A stretch of DNA of 64,000 nt from Lentzea kentuckyensis (GTDB lineage Bacteria > Actinomycetota > Actinomycetes > Mycobacteriales > Pseudonocardiaceae), in the NCBI RefSeq assembly GCF_002150765.1, contig NZ_MUYM01000035.1, positions 1 through 64,000 on the forward strand, written 5' to 3'. The notes beneath the pieces are model-generated. The model had not been told where the DNA came from and searched no databases. It saw only the letters and a program-made list of their open reading frames with translations. The first letter of the stretch is position 1. Every line of letters begins with the position of its first letter. Positions 50,045 to 59,181 of this stretch are shown here, in pieces. Made by a program: the position numbers and the translations under genes.

Positions 50045-51262
50045 ATGTCTCCCGGATCTCTCCCCACCAGACTGCTGGCCACGTTCGGCCTGGTCGCGTT
50101 CGTGGCGGCCTGCTCGTCCGCGCCGACCACCACCGCGACGCCGGACACCTTCTCCGTCTGGGACCCGTACCCGCAGTTCACCGCCGAGTCCGAGTGGGCG
50201 AAGACGATCGACAAGTGCGGGACGGAGGCCGGCGTGAAGATCCAGCGCCAGGCCTACGACACCACCGACCTGACCAGCAAGGTCCTGCTCGCCGCGCAAC
50301 AGGGCACCGCGCCGCACGTGCTGGTGCTCGACAACCCCGTCGTGTCCACGCTGGCCGAGGCGGGGGTGCTGAAGACGAACGAGGAGGTGGGGCTCGACGC
50401 GTCGCAGGTCTCGCCGAACCTCGCCGCCGCCGGGTCCCTGAACGGCCAGCACTACGGCACGCCGATCGGTGCGAACACGCTGGCCCTCTACTACAACAAG
50501 GCGGTGCTGACCGCCGCGGGCGTCGACCCGGCGGCCGTCAAGGACTGGGACTCTCTGAACGCGGCGCTGGCCAAGGTGAAGGCCGCGGGCAAGAAGGGCA
50601 TCACGTTCTCCGCCATCGGCACGGAGGAGGGCACCTTCCAGTTCCTGCCGTGGTTCTGGGGCGCGAGCGGGTCGCTCACCGACCTGCCGTCCGGCAAGGC
50701 GGCGCTCGAGCTGTGGAAGTCCTGGCTGGACAACGGTTACGCGCCGAACTCGGTCGTCGGCAACACCCAGACGACCAGCTGGCAGGAGTTCGCGACCGGC
50801 GAGTACGCGTTCGCCGAGAACGGCACCTGGCAGCTGGCCAACGCGAAGAAGGCCGGCTTCGAGTACGGCGTCATCCCGATCCCCGGCCGCACCGGCGGCA
50901 CCGCGCCCGCACCGACCGGCGGTGAGTTCGTCACCATCCCGGCGCAGAACAACAAGGACACCGAGACGAAGGCCGGCCGGATCGCGAGTTGTCTCACCGC
51001 CCCGGACAAGGTGCTGGCCTCCGACACCGCGCTGACCTACATCTCGGCGGTGCCTTCCGTTCAGCAGCAACAGGTCTCCGCACAACCGGAACTCGCCGTG
51101 TGGGTCGAGGCCGTCAAGAACGCCAAGGGACGCACCGGCGACAACCTCGGCACGAAGTACCCGAAGATCTCGCAGCCGCTGTGGGGTGCCGTGCAGGGCG
51201 CGCTCACCGGTGCCAAGGCGCCGGAAGCGGCGTTGCGGGACGCCCAGGCGTCGGCGAAGTAG
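50045..51262 (+). CDS. Sugar-binding lipoprotein of CUT1 ABC importer
   Basis: 405 residues. Lipobox at Cys23 (VAFVAACSS), then a family 1 binding-protein fold: FSVWDPYPQFTAESEW, TAPHVLVLDNPVVSTLAEAGVL, LALYYNKAVLTAAGVDP and FQFLPWFWGASGSL. ATG 50045 follows AAGGAAGGA by five bases; an earlier GTG-like opening at 50012 would crowd the operator. First gene of a four-gene operon with two permeases and an MGH1/GH63-like hydrolase. The ligand is presumably the product of the secreted GH-A-like enzyme. Confidence 0.92.
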   Translation: MSPGSLPTRLLATFGLVAFVAACSSAPTTTATPDTFSVWDPYPQFTAESEWAKTIDKCGTEAGVKIQRQAYDTTDLTSKVLLAAQQGTAPHVLVLDNPVVSTLAEAGVLKTNEEVGLDASQVSPNLAAAGSLNGQHYGTPIGANTLALYYNKAVLTAAGVDPAAVKDWDSLNAALAKVKAAGKKGITFSAIGTEEGTFQFLPWFWGASGSLTDLPSGKAALELWKSWLDNGYAPNSVVGNTQTTSWQEFATGEYAFAENGTWQLANAKKAGFEYGVIPIPGRTGGTAPAPTGGEFVTIPAQNNKDTETKAGRIASCLTAPDKVLASDTALTYISAVPSVQQQQVSAQPELAVWVEAVKNAKGRTGDNLGTKYPKISQPLWGAVQGALTGAKAPEAALRDAQASAK

Positions 51263-51268
51263 GTATCG

Positions 51269-52147
51269 GTGCGTTCGAGGCTCGCCGGCTGGGCGTTCCT
51301 GCTCCCGCTCGTGGCGTACCTGGCGGTGTGCTACGCCTATCCGTTGTTCACCAACGTCGACCTGAGCATCCGCGGGTACACCGTCCGCTCGTTCGTCCAC
51401 GGCGGTGCGCCGTTGGTCGGGTTCGCCAACTACGCCACGGTGTTCGGCGACCCGACCTTCCGCACGGCGTTGCTGAACACGGTCCTGTTCACGCTCGTTT
51501 CATTGTTCTGCCAGTACACGATCGGACTGGCCGCGGCACTGTTCTTCGCGCGCGGCTTCCGGTTGTCGGCGACGCTGCGGGCGTTGTTCCTCGTGCCGTG
51601 GCTGCTGCCGCTGATCGTCTCGGCGTCGACCTGGGCGTGGCTGCTCAACAGTGAGTCGGGCCTGGTCAACACGGCACTGAAGGTCGTGGGACTGAGCCCG
51701 GTGAACTGGCTGACCTCGCCGGCGTGGTCGCTCGTGTCAGTGACGATCGCGAACATCTGGATCGGCATCCCGTTCAACCTCGTGGTGCTCTACAGCGGGC
51801 TGCAGAACATCCCGCGCGAGGTCTACGAGGCGTCCGCTTTGGACGGTGCGAGCGGCTGGCAGACGTTCTGGCACGTCACGTTCCCGCTGCTGCGCCCGGT
51901 CTCGGCGATCACCCTGCTGCTCGGGCTGGTGTACACGCTGAAGGTGTTCGACGTCATCTGGATCATGACGAAGGGCGGGCCGAGCGGCTCGTCCACGACG
52001 CTCGCGACCTGGTCGTACGAACTGGGGTTCGGCAACATGCTGCCGCGCTTCGGGCCCAGTGCCGCGGTCGGCAACGTGCTGATCCTGATCGCCGTGGTGG
52101 CCGGACTGCTCTACATCCGGACGCAGCGCAGGCAGGAGCTCGCATGA
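51269..52147 (+). CDS. ABC importer permease (MalF-type)
   Basis: 292 residues with six transmembrane segments, the first LAGWAFLLPLVAYLAVCYAY. The ATPase-contact loop reads YEASALDGASGWQTFWHVTF. GTG start six bases after the binding-protein stop; its own TGA overlaps the next ATG. No ATPase gene in the operon. Confidence 0.92.
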   Translation: MRSRLAGWAFLLPLVAYLAVCYAYPLFTNVDLSIRGYTVRSFVHGGAPLVGFANYATVFGDPTFRTALLNTVLFTLVSLFCQYTIGLAAALFFARGFRLSATLRALFLVPWLLPLIVSASTWAWLLNSESGLVNTALKVVGLSPVNWLTSPAWSLVSVTIANIWIGIPFNLVVLYSGLQNIPREVYEASALDGASGWQTFWHVTFPLLRPVSAITLLLGLVYTLKVFDVIWIMTKGGPSGSSTTLATWSYELGFGNMLPRFGPSAAVGNVLILIAVVAGLLYIRTQRRQELA

Positions 52148-52947
52148 GGTCCTGGCGCACCCCGGTCGGCGTGCTGCTCACCGCGCTGATGCTGTTCCCG
52201 GTCTACTGGATGATCAACGTGTCGTTCACGCCGCTGAGCGACATGCGCAAGACGCCCAGCCTGTTCCCGGTCAACCCCACCACCGAGGGGTACGCGCGGG
52301 TGCTGCGCGAGCAGGTGCCGTACCTCGGTACCAGCCTGCTCGTCGCGGTGGGAACCGTCGTGCTGACACTGGCCCTGGCGGCACCCGCCGCCTACTCGCT
52401 GGCCAAGCTCCGCCCCGCCGGTCGGCAGACGCTCAGTTTCCTGCTGCTGGTGGCGCAGATGATCCCGGGCATCATCATGGCGCTGGGTTTCTACGGCATC
52501 TACGTCAAGCTCGGCATCACGAACACGGTGTGGGGACTGGTTCTCGCGGACTCGACCATCGCGGTGCCGTTCGCCACGCTGATCCTCACCTCGTTCATGG
52601 CGTCCGTGCCCGACGAGGTGCTGCAGGCGGCCAGGATCGACGGTGCCGGGCCGTGGCGGTCGTTCGTCTCGATCGTGCTGCCGTCGAGCCGCAACGGCCT
52701 GATCACCGCCGCGTTGTTCTCGTTCCTGTGGGCGTGGTCGGACTTCCTGTTCGCCGCGACGCTCGACTCCGGCGGCCGGCTGCAACCGCTCACCCTCGGC
52801 ATCTACCGCTACATCGGCAACAACAACCAGGAGTGGAACTCGATCATGGCCACCGCCGTGGTCGCGTCCGTGCCCGCGACGGTGCTCATCGTGGTGGCCC
52901 AGCGGTACGTCGCCGCCGGCGTCACCTCGGGTGCCGTCAAGGACTGA
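52144..52947 (+). CDS. ABC importer permease (MalG-type)
   Basis: 267 residues, six transmembrane segments, first VGVLLTALMLFPVYWMINVSF. EAA-type loop LQAARIDGAGPWRSFVSIVL. It ends in VTSGAVKD as is usual for MalG-like permeases. ATG overlaps the MalF-type stop (ATGA). Partner of the preceding permease for the same imported oligosaccharide. Confidence 0.92.
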   Translation: MRSWRTPVGVLLTALMLFPVYWMINVSFTPLSDMRKTPSLFPVNPTTEGYARVLREQVPYLGTSLLVAVGTVVLTLALAAPAAYSLAKLRPAGRQTLSFLLLVAQMIPGIIMALGFYGIYVKLGITNTVWGLVLADSTIAVPFATLILTSFMASVPDEVLQAARIDGAGPWRSFVSIVLPSSRNGLITAALFSFLWAWSDFLFAATLDSGGRLQPLTLGIYRYIGNNNQEWNSIMATAVVASVPATVLIVVAQRYVAAGVTSGAVKD

Positions 52948-52959
52948 AAGGAACCCCCT

Positions 52960-54609
52960 GTGTCCACCGAGTTCTCCGTGCGAGAGATTCCGTTCAGCCG
53001 TTCCGGCGCGTGGTTCGGCCTCTCGCCGGTGGTGGGACTGGCCAGGTACGCGCAGGACGTGCACGTGGTCTCGCACCGCAACGGCATGCACGCCGTGCTG
53101 TCCCTGGTGCCCTCACGGCCCACCGAGATCATCGCCGACCCGGCGGTGCTCACGTGGCGCAGCGGCGAGTCGCGCATCCAGGCCGTCTACTCCTCGCCCG
53201 GCACGCTCCGGATCTCCGGCAACGGCCTGGGGATTCGCGTCGCCGCCGCCGAACGGACGCTGACCCCGTTCACCGGCACGTACTTCTTCGCCGACCCCTC
53301 CGGCGGGGCGGTGTTCACCTCGTACGAGACCGGGCACCGCTTCCGCGTGACCGTCCTTTCCGGACACGCGGAGCACGTCGGCGCGGAGGGTCTCGCGACG
53401 GCGGACCGGGCGGTCGTGCTGGGCGAGGAGCCGTGGGAGCTGGTGATCGAGGAGCTCACCACGGCGAAGAAGCCGTTCGGCGGCGGTACCGCGTTCGCCG
53501 ACGAGGTGAGTGCCGCACGCGCCGAGTTCGGCCGGTTCGCCGAGGCGGTGGCCCCGTCGGGCGCTCCTGCCGCCGAGCTCGCCTGCTACGTGATCTGGTC
53601 GGCCACCGTGGCACCGGCGGGGTTCGTCACCCGGCCGGCGGTGCTGATGTCGAAGCACTGGATGAACAAGGTGTGGAGCTGGGACCACTGCTTCAACGCG
53701 CTGGCCCTCGCGCCCGGCGCGCCGGAGCTGGCCTGGCACCAGTTCCAGGTGGTGTTCGACCACCAGGACGCGCAGGGCGCGCTACCCGACTCGATCACCC
53801 ACTCCGAGGTGCTGCGCAACTTCGTGAAGCCGCCGGTGCACGGCTGGACCCTCAGCCGCCTGCGCGAACGGCTGCCCGGCGGTCTGCCCGACCCGGGACT
53901 CGCCTACCGGCAGCTCGCGGCCTGGACGTCGTTCTGGCTCGACCACCGGCGGGCACCGGGCAGGCGGCTGCCGTACTACGAGCACGGCAACGACAGCGGC
54001 TGGGACAACTCGACGGTGTTCCGGGAGGAACGCCTCGTCGAGTCGGCCGACCTCGCGGCGTTCCTGGTGCTGCAGATGAAGGAACTGGCCGTGCTCGGCG
54101 CCGAACTGGGTGACAGCAGTCCCTGGAACGAACTCGCGGACGCGATGCTGGAGGCGATGCTCGAGGAACTGTGGGACGGCAACAGGTTCGTCAGCAGGGG
54201 AGTGGTCTCGGGCGAGTTGCGGTCCACCGCGAGCCTGCTCGACCTCATGCCGGTCGTGCTGGGCGAACACCTGCCGAAGGAGATCTTCGACCGGCTCTGT
54301 GAAGGCGTCGCCGAGCACCTGACGTCGGTAGGACCGGCCACGGAACTGCCCAGCTCGCCTCACTACGAAGCCGACGGCTACTGGCGGGGCCCGGTGTGGG
54401 CCCCGGCCACGGTGCTGATCGAGGACGGCCTGCGCCGGGGTGGCGCGGTGGAGCTGGCCGGCGAGGTGAGCGCGCGATTCCGGGCGACGTGCGAGAAGTC
54501 CGGGTTCGCCGAGAACTTCGACGCGCTCACCGGGCAGGGCCTGCGCGACCGTGCCTACACCTGGACAGCCAGCGCCTACCTCCTGCTCAGTGACTCAAGG
54601 GGGACGTGA
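52960..54609 (+). CDS. Cytosolic MGH1/GH63-like (alpha/alpha)6 glycoside hydrolase
   Basis: 549 residues, no signal peptide. A beta-rich N-terminal domain of about 190 residues (WFGLSPVVGLARYAQDVHVV) precedes an (alpha/alpha)6 barrel: MNKVWSWDHCFNALALAPG, QGALPDSITHSEVL, YYEHGNDSGWDNSTVF and PSSPHYEADGYWRGPVWAPAT are hallmarks shared by trehalase/GH63 and mannosyl- or glucosylglycerate hydrolases. It should hydrolyse an imported alpha-glycoside. It starts 12 bases after the permease stop with an AAAGGA site. Mannosylglycerate/glucosylglycerate or a small alpha-glucoside are possible substrates; sequence alone does not decide. Confidence 0.85.
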   Translation: MSTEFSVREIPFSRSGAWFGLSPVVGLARYAQDVHVVSHRNGMHAVLSLVPSRPTEIIADPAVLTWRSGESRIQAVYSSPGTLRISGNGLGIRVAAAERTLTPFTGTYFFADPSGGAVFTSYETGHRFRVTVLSGHAEHVGAEGLATADRAVVLGEEPWELVIEELTTAKKPFGGGTAFADEVSAARAEFGRFAEAVAPSGAPAAELACYVIWSATVAPAGFVTRPAVLMSKHWMNKVWSWDHCFNALALAPGAPELAWHQFQVVFDHQDAQGALPDSITHSEVLRNFVKPPVHGWTLSRLRERLPGGLPDPGLAYRQLAAWTSFWLDHRRAPGRRLPYYEHGNDSGWDNSTVFREERLVESADLAAFLVLQMKELAVLGAELGDSSPWNELADAMLEAMLEELWDGNRFVSRGVVSGELRSTASLLDLMPVVLGEHLPKEIFDRLCEGVAEHLTSVGPATELPSSPHYEADGYWRGPVWAPATVLIEDGLRRGGAVELAGEVSARFRATCEKSGFAENFDALTGQGLRDRAYTWTASAYLLLSDSRGT

Positions 54610-54627
54610 GCGAAACGCCGACGCCGA

Positions 54628-54678
54628 CCATGAACGGCGCTTTCGTGGACTCCAGGTCCACAAAAGCGCCGTTCATGG
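54628..54678. repeat. Intergenic palindrome, family GCCATGAACGGCGCTTT (copy 3)
   Basis: Arms 54628-54650 and 54656-54678 pair over 23 bases with a single C-A mismatch, loop TCCAG. Located between the converging MGH1-like gene and rhaB. Almost the same sequence as the copy at 1131. Confidence 0.9.
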
Positions 54679-54684
54679 CCAGCC

Positions 54685-55986
54685 TCAGCGGGGGAGATAC
54701 CGCCGCAGCGGCTGGGACTCCCGCACCAGCGTCCTGAGGTCGGCGAGCGTGCCGTGGACCGCGCCCACGGCACGCGCCTGCACCAGCACGTTCCCCAGCG
54801 CGGTCGCCTCGGCTGGCCCTGCCACCACCGGCAGCCCGCACGCGTCCGCGGTGAGCTGGCACAGCAGTTCGTTGTGCGAACCGCCACCGACGATGTGCAC
54901 GACCTCGACCTCCTTGCCGGACAACCGTTGCGCGTCCGCGACGGCATCGCGGTGCGCCAGCGCCAGACTGTCCAGAACGGACCGGACGATCTCGGGCCTG
55001 GTCATGTCCCTCCCGCACCGCTCCTGGATCCGCGCGGGCATGTCGCCCGGCGGCAGGAAGACCGGGTCGTTGGGGTCGAACACCGAACCCTTGGCTTGCG
55101 CGGCTTCCCGCAGCAACGGTTCGAGACCGGTGTCCCAGCGGCGCAGGCATTCCTGCAACAGCCAGAGGCCCATCACGTTGCGGAGGTAGCGGATCGTGCC
55201 GTCCACGCCACCCTCGTTGGTGAAGTTGGCGGCCTGGCTCTCCGCGGTGAGCACCGGCGCGTCGAGTTCGACGCCGACCAACGACCAGGTGCCGCAGGAG
55301 ATGTACGCGAACCGGTCGGTGTCGGCGGGCACCGCGACGACGGCGGACGCGGTGTCGTGCGAGCCGACCGCGGTGACCGGGACGCCTTCGTACGTGCCCG
55401 CTGGATCGCCGGGGTGGCGCAGGTCCGGCAGCAGGCCGGGCGGGAGGTCCCGGGTCAGCTCGGGCGACCACTGTCCTGTTCGGACGTCGATCAGCCCGGT
55501 CGTGGTGGCGTTGGTGTACTCGGCGCCGCGTTCCCCGGTCAGCCAGTAGGAGAGCAGGTCGGGGATCAGCAGGAGCTGGGACGCCCTGGGCAGCAGCGGT
55601 TCCGCCATCAGCTGGAACATCGTGTTGAACGGCTGGAACTGCAACCCGTTGACCTGGTACAGCCCGTCCGCGGGGGTGATGCCGTCGGTGCGGGAGTCGC
55701 GGTAGTGCACCGGGTCGTCCAGCAACGTGCCCCGCGCGTCGAGCAGGCCGTAGTCGACCGCCCAGCTGTCGATGCCGATGCTGTCGATCTTCCCTGCCCG
55801 CCCGAGCCCCGTGAGGACCTCGCGGTAGAGGCCGGGCACGTCCCAGTGCAGCGTGTCGCCGTGGTGCACCGGCCCGTTGGGGAACCGGTGCACCTCCTCG
55901 ATTCGCAGATCGCCGTCTCCGACGAACCCGCGCACCACGCGGCCGCTGGACGCGCCGAGATCGACGGCGGCGACCGTTGCCGTCAT
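54685..55986 (-). CDS. rhaB: L-rhamnulokinase
   Basis: 433 residues, FGGY kinase fold. It phosphorylates L-rhamnulose to L-rhamnulose-1-phosphate with ATP. The N-terminal phosphate-binding motif is VAAVDLGASSGRVVRG; IDSWAVDYGLLD and the ATP-site GSHDTASAVVAVP and YISCGTWSLVGVEL follow, with IVGGGSHNELLCQLTADACG near the C-terminus. Last gene of the rha operon; its ATG overlaps the aldolase-dehydrogenase stop (ATGA). A long palindrome follows as terminator. Confidence 0.95.
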   Translation of the reverse strand: MTATVAAVDLGASSGRVVRGFVGDGDLRIEEVHRFPNGPVHHGDTLHWDVPGLYREVLTGLGRAGKIDSIGIDSWAVDYGLLDARGTLLDDPVHYRDSRTDGITPADGLYQVNGLQFQPFNTMFQLMAEPLLPRASQLLLIPDLLSYWLTGERGAEYTNATTTGLIDVRTGQWSPELTRDLPPGLLPDLRHPGDPAGTYEGVPVTAVGSHDTASAVVAVPADTDRFAYISCGTWSLVGVELDAPVLTAESQAANFTNEGGVDGTIRYLRNVMGLWLLQECLRRWDTGLEPLLREAAQAKGSVFDPNDPVFLPPGDMPARIQERCGRDMTRPEIVRSVLDSLALAHRDAVADAQRLSGKEVEVVHIVGGGSHNELLCQLTADACGLPVVAGPAEATALGNVLVQARAVGAVHGTLADLRTLVRESQPLRRYLPR

Positions 55987-58007
55987 CGCAGGAACGCCGC
56001 GGCCACACCGGCGTCGACCGGCACGTGCAGGCCCGTGGTGAGCGACAGATCTCCCGCGGTCAGCACGAACACCGCCGCTGCCACGTGCTCGGGCAGCACC
56101 TCGCGCTTGAGCAGGGTGCGCTGGGCGTAGAACTCGCCGAGCTTGTCCTCCGGCACGCCGTACACGGCCGCGCGCTGGGCACCCCAGCCGCCGGCGAAGA
56201 TGCCGGAGCCGCGGACCACGCCGTCCGGGTTGATGCCGTTGACGCGGATGCCGTCCTCACCCAGTTCGGCGGCGAGCAACCGGACCTGGTGGGCCTGGTC
56301 GGCCTTGGCGGACCCGTACGCCACGTTGTTGGGACCTGCGAAGACCGCGTTCTTGCTGGAGATGTAGACGATGTCGCCGCCCATCTTCTGAGCGCGCATG
56401 GCTTTCGCCGCCTGCTGCGCCACCAGGAACGACCCCTTGGCCATCACGTCGTGCTGCAGGTCCCAGTCCGCCTCGGTGGTCTCGGCGAGCGGCTTGGAGA
56501 TCGACAGACCGGCGTTGTTGACCACCAGGTCCACGCCGCCGAACGCGAGCGCGGCTTCACCGAACGCGCGCGCGATGCCTGCCGCGTCGGTGACGTCGAC
56601 GGTCACCGGCACCGCGACATCCGTGGAGCCGATGCCTTCCGCGACCTCACGCGCGGCGTCGGCGTCGCGGTCGGCGACGACCACACAGGCACCCTCGGCG
56701 GCCAGCCGCCGCGCAATGGCCTTGCCGATGCCTGAGCCACCACCGGTGACGAGCGCCACGCGGGTGGCGAGCGGCTTGGGCTTCGGCATCCGCTGCAGCT
56801 TGGCCTCTTCGAGCGCCCAGTACTCGATGCGGAACTTCTCGCGCTCCTCGATCGGCGCGTACCGGGAGATCGACTCGGCGCCGCGCATCACGTTGATGGC
56901 GTTGACGTAGAACTCGCCGGCCACGCGCGCGGTCTGCTTGTTCCTGCCGAAGCTGAACATGCCGACACCCGGCACCAGCACGATGGCCGGGTCCGCGCCG
57001 CGCATCGCCGGGCTGTCCGGCTCGGCGTGCCGTTCGTAGTAGCTCTGGTAGTCCTCGCGGTAGGAGTCGTGCAGTTGTTCCAGCCGTGCCACGACTTCTT
57101 CGAGCGGTGCGGTGGGCGGCAGGTCGACCACCAGTGGCCGGACCTTGGTGCGCAGGAAGTGATCGGGGCAGGACGTGCCGAGCGCGGCCAGTTCGGGATG
57201 CCGTTCACGGGACAGGAAGTCCAGCACGACGTCGCTGTCGGTGAAGTGGCCGACCTGCGGGGAGTCCGTGGAGGCCAGCCCGCGGATCACCGGCGCGAGA
57301 TCGGCGGCCTTCCGCCTGCGTTCCTCCGGGGACAGCGGCTCGTGGACCACCGGGCCGAACGGCTCGGCGCGGCCGTGCTCGTCGAGGTAGCGCTGCGCGG
57401 TGTTGATGATGTCGAGGGAGTTGGCCTCGCACTCCTCGCTCGTCGCGCCCCACGCGGTGATGCCGTGCCCGCCCAGGATCACGCCGATGGCCTGCGGGTT
57501 GTCCCGCTTGATGGCCGCGATGTCCAGGCCCAGCTGGAATCCGGGCCGCCGCCACGGCACCCACGCGACGCGGTCGCCGAAGCAGGCCTTCACCAGCGCC
57601 TCGCCGTCCGCCGCCGTCGCGAACGCGATGCCCGCGTCCGGATGCAGGTGGTCGACGTGCGCCGCGTCCACGAGACCGTGCATCGCCGTGTCGATGGACG
57701 GCGCCGCGCCTCCCTTGCCGTGCAGGCAGAAGTCGAACGCGGCGACCATCTCGTCCTCGCGCTCGACCCCCGGATACACGGACGTCAACGCGCGCAGCCG
57801 GTCGAGCCGCAGCACCGCGAGCCCGGCCTCGGTCAACGTGCCCAGGTCACCGCCGGAACCCTTGACCCACACCAGTTCCACCGGCTGGCCGGTGACGGGG
57901 TCGAGCTCCTCACCCTTGGCGGAGGTGTTGCCGCCCGCGTAGTTGGTGTTGCGCGGGTCGGCACCCAGCCGGTTGCTCCGTCCCAGCAGTGCTTCGACGT
58001 GACTCAT
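55983..58007 (-). CDS. rhaEW: Bifunctional rhamnulose-1-phosphate aldolase / short-chain dehydrogenase (lactaldehyde dehydrogenase type)
   Basis: 674 residues, two domains. The N-terminal class II aldolase (about 1-400) has TNYAGGNTSAKGEE, the metal-site HVDHLHPDAGIAFA and LGGHGITAWG; it splits L-rhamnulose-1-phosphate into dihydroxyacetone phosphate and L-lactaldehyde. The C-terminal SDR domain (about 420-674) has the nucleotide motif TGGGSGIGKAIARRL, NNAG in VVNNAGLSIS and YGSAKADQAH with the catalytic Tyr/Lys, so the lactaldehyde is likely oxidised or reduced by the same protein. ATG 58007 is preferred over 58022. The fusion is the RhaEW form known from Gram-positives and Chloroflexi. Confidence 0.92.
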   Translation of the reverse strand: MSHVEALLGRSNRLGADPRNTNYAGGNTSAKGEELDPVTGQPVELVWVKGSGGDLGTLTEAGLAVLRLDRLRALTSVYPGVEREDEMVAAFDFCLHGKGGAAPSIDTAMHGLVDAAHVDHLHPDAGIAFATAADGEALVKACFGDRVAWVPWRRPGFQLGLDIAAIKRDNPQAIGVILGGHGITAWGATSEECEANSLDIINTAQRYLDEHGRAEPFGPVVHEPLSPEERRRKAADLAPVIRGLASTDSPQVGHFTDSDVVLDFLSRERHPELAALGTSCPDHFLRTKVRPLVVDLPPTAPLEEVVARLEQLHDSYREDYQSYYERHAEPDSPAMRGADPAIVLVPGVGMFSFGRNKQTARVAGEFYVNAINVMRGAESISRYAPIEEREKFRIEYWALEEAKLQRMPKPKPLATRVALVTGGGSGIGKAIARRLAAEGACVVVADRDADAAREVAEGIGSTDVAVPVTVDVTDAAGIARAFGEAALAFGGVDLVVNNAGLSISKPLAETTEADWDLQHDVMAKGSFLVAQQAAKAMRAQKMGGDIVYISSKNAVFAGPNNVAYGSAKADQAHQVRLLAAELGEDGIRVNGINPDGVVRGSGIFAGGWGAQRAAVYGVPEDKLGEFYAQRTLLKREVLPEHVAAAVFVLTAGDLSLTTGLHVPVDAGVAAAFLR

Positions 58008-58009
58008 TC

Positions 58010-59164
58010 TCAGGCACCCCATCCGGCGGCCTCGCCACCGACTCGCTCACGAACGATCTGCTCGGCGTACCCGGATCGCCGGTACGCGGCCATCGGGTCG
58101 GGATCGAGCCCCATCTCCTCGCGCAGTTCACGCAGGAGCGGCCGCACATCGGTGTTGTAGGCGTCCATCAGCACGGCGTTCGCGCCGAGCACGTCACCGG
58201 CCTGCTGCGCCTGGTCGAGTTCCTGGTGGTCGACCAGCAGCGCCTTCGCGGTGGCTTCCTGGACGTTGAGCACCGAACGGATGATCGCCGGGATCTTCGG
58301 CTCCAGGTTGTGGCACTGGTCCAGCATGAACGCGATCCCCGCCGCCGGCGTCAGCGCGTCGGCGAGCACGATCTCGTGCATGATCCGGAACAGCTGGAAC
58401 GGGTCCGCCGACCCGACCATCAGGTCGTCGTCGGCGTAGAACCGCGAGTTGAAGTCGAACGCGCCGAGCTTGTTCGCCCGCAACAGGAACGACACGATGA
58501 ACTCGATGTTCGTGCCCGGTGCGTGGTGCCCGGTGTCGATCACGACCTGGGCGTTCTCGCCGAGCTGCAGGCAGTGCGCGTACGCGGTGCCCCAGTCCGG
58601 CACGTCGGTCGTGTAGAACGCCGGCTCGAAGAGCTTGTACTCCAGCAACATCCGCTGGTCGGCGCCGAGCCGGTTGTACGTTTGCTGCAACGCCTCGGCA
58701 AGCCGGTCCTGACGGGCGCGGATGTTGTCCTGGCCGGGGTAGTTGAGCCCGTCGGCGAACCACAGCTTGAGATCGCGCGACCCCGTGGCGTCCATGATGT
58801 CGACGCACTCGAGGAGGTGCCCGATCGCCTTGCGCCGCACGGAGGCATCCGGGTGGCACACGCTGCCGAGCTTGTAGTCGTCGTCCTGGAACACGTTCGA
58901 GTTGATGGCACCGAGCGCGACCCCGCGATCACGCGCGTAGGAGGCCAGCTTGCCGTAGTCGTCGACCTTGTCCCACGGGATGTGCAACGCGACCGTCGGC
59001 GCGACGCCGGTGAGCCGGTGCACCACCGCCGCGTCGTCGATCTTCTCGTACGGCGTGCGCGGAACTCCCTGCTGCGCGAACACCTTGAACCTGGTGCCCG
59101 AGTTGCCGTACGCCCACGACGGCGTCTCGATCCGCTGCTCGCGCAACGCGTCCTTCACGCTCAT
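58010..59164 (-). CDS. rhaI: L-rhamnose isomerase (Pseudomonas-type)
   Basis: 384 residues, xylose-isomerase-like barrel. It converts L-rhamnose to L-rhamnulose. Metal-binding residues are seen in LLEYKLFEPAFY, VIDTGHHAPGTNIE and FNSRFYADDDLMVGSADPFQ. It is shorter than E. coli RhaA and fits the Pseudomonas stutzeri-like group. ATG 59164 follows GGGGAG, 17 bases after the mutarotase stop. Its stop is two bases before the aldolase-dehydrogenase start. Confidence 0.94.
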   Translation of the reverse strand: MSVKDALREQRIETPSWAYGNSGTRFKVFAQQGVPRTPYEKIDDAAVVHRLTGVAPTVALHIPWDKVDDYGKLASYARDRGVALGAINSNVFQDDDYKLGSVCHPDASVRRKAIGHLLECVDIMDATGSRDLKLWFADGLNYPGQDNIRARQDRLAEALQQTYNRLGADQRMLLEYKLFEPAFYTTDVPDWGTAYAHCLQLGENAQVVIDTGHHAPGTNIEFIVSFLLRANKLGAFDFNSRFYADDDLMVGSADPFQLFRIMHEIVLADALTPAAGIAFMLDQCHNLEPKIPAIIRSVLNVQEATAKALLVDHQELDQAQQAGDVLGANAVLMDAYNTDVRPLLRELREEMGLDPDPMAAYRRSGYAEQIVRERVGGEAAGWGA

Positions 59165-59181
59165 CTGTTCTCCCCAAAAAC

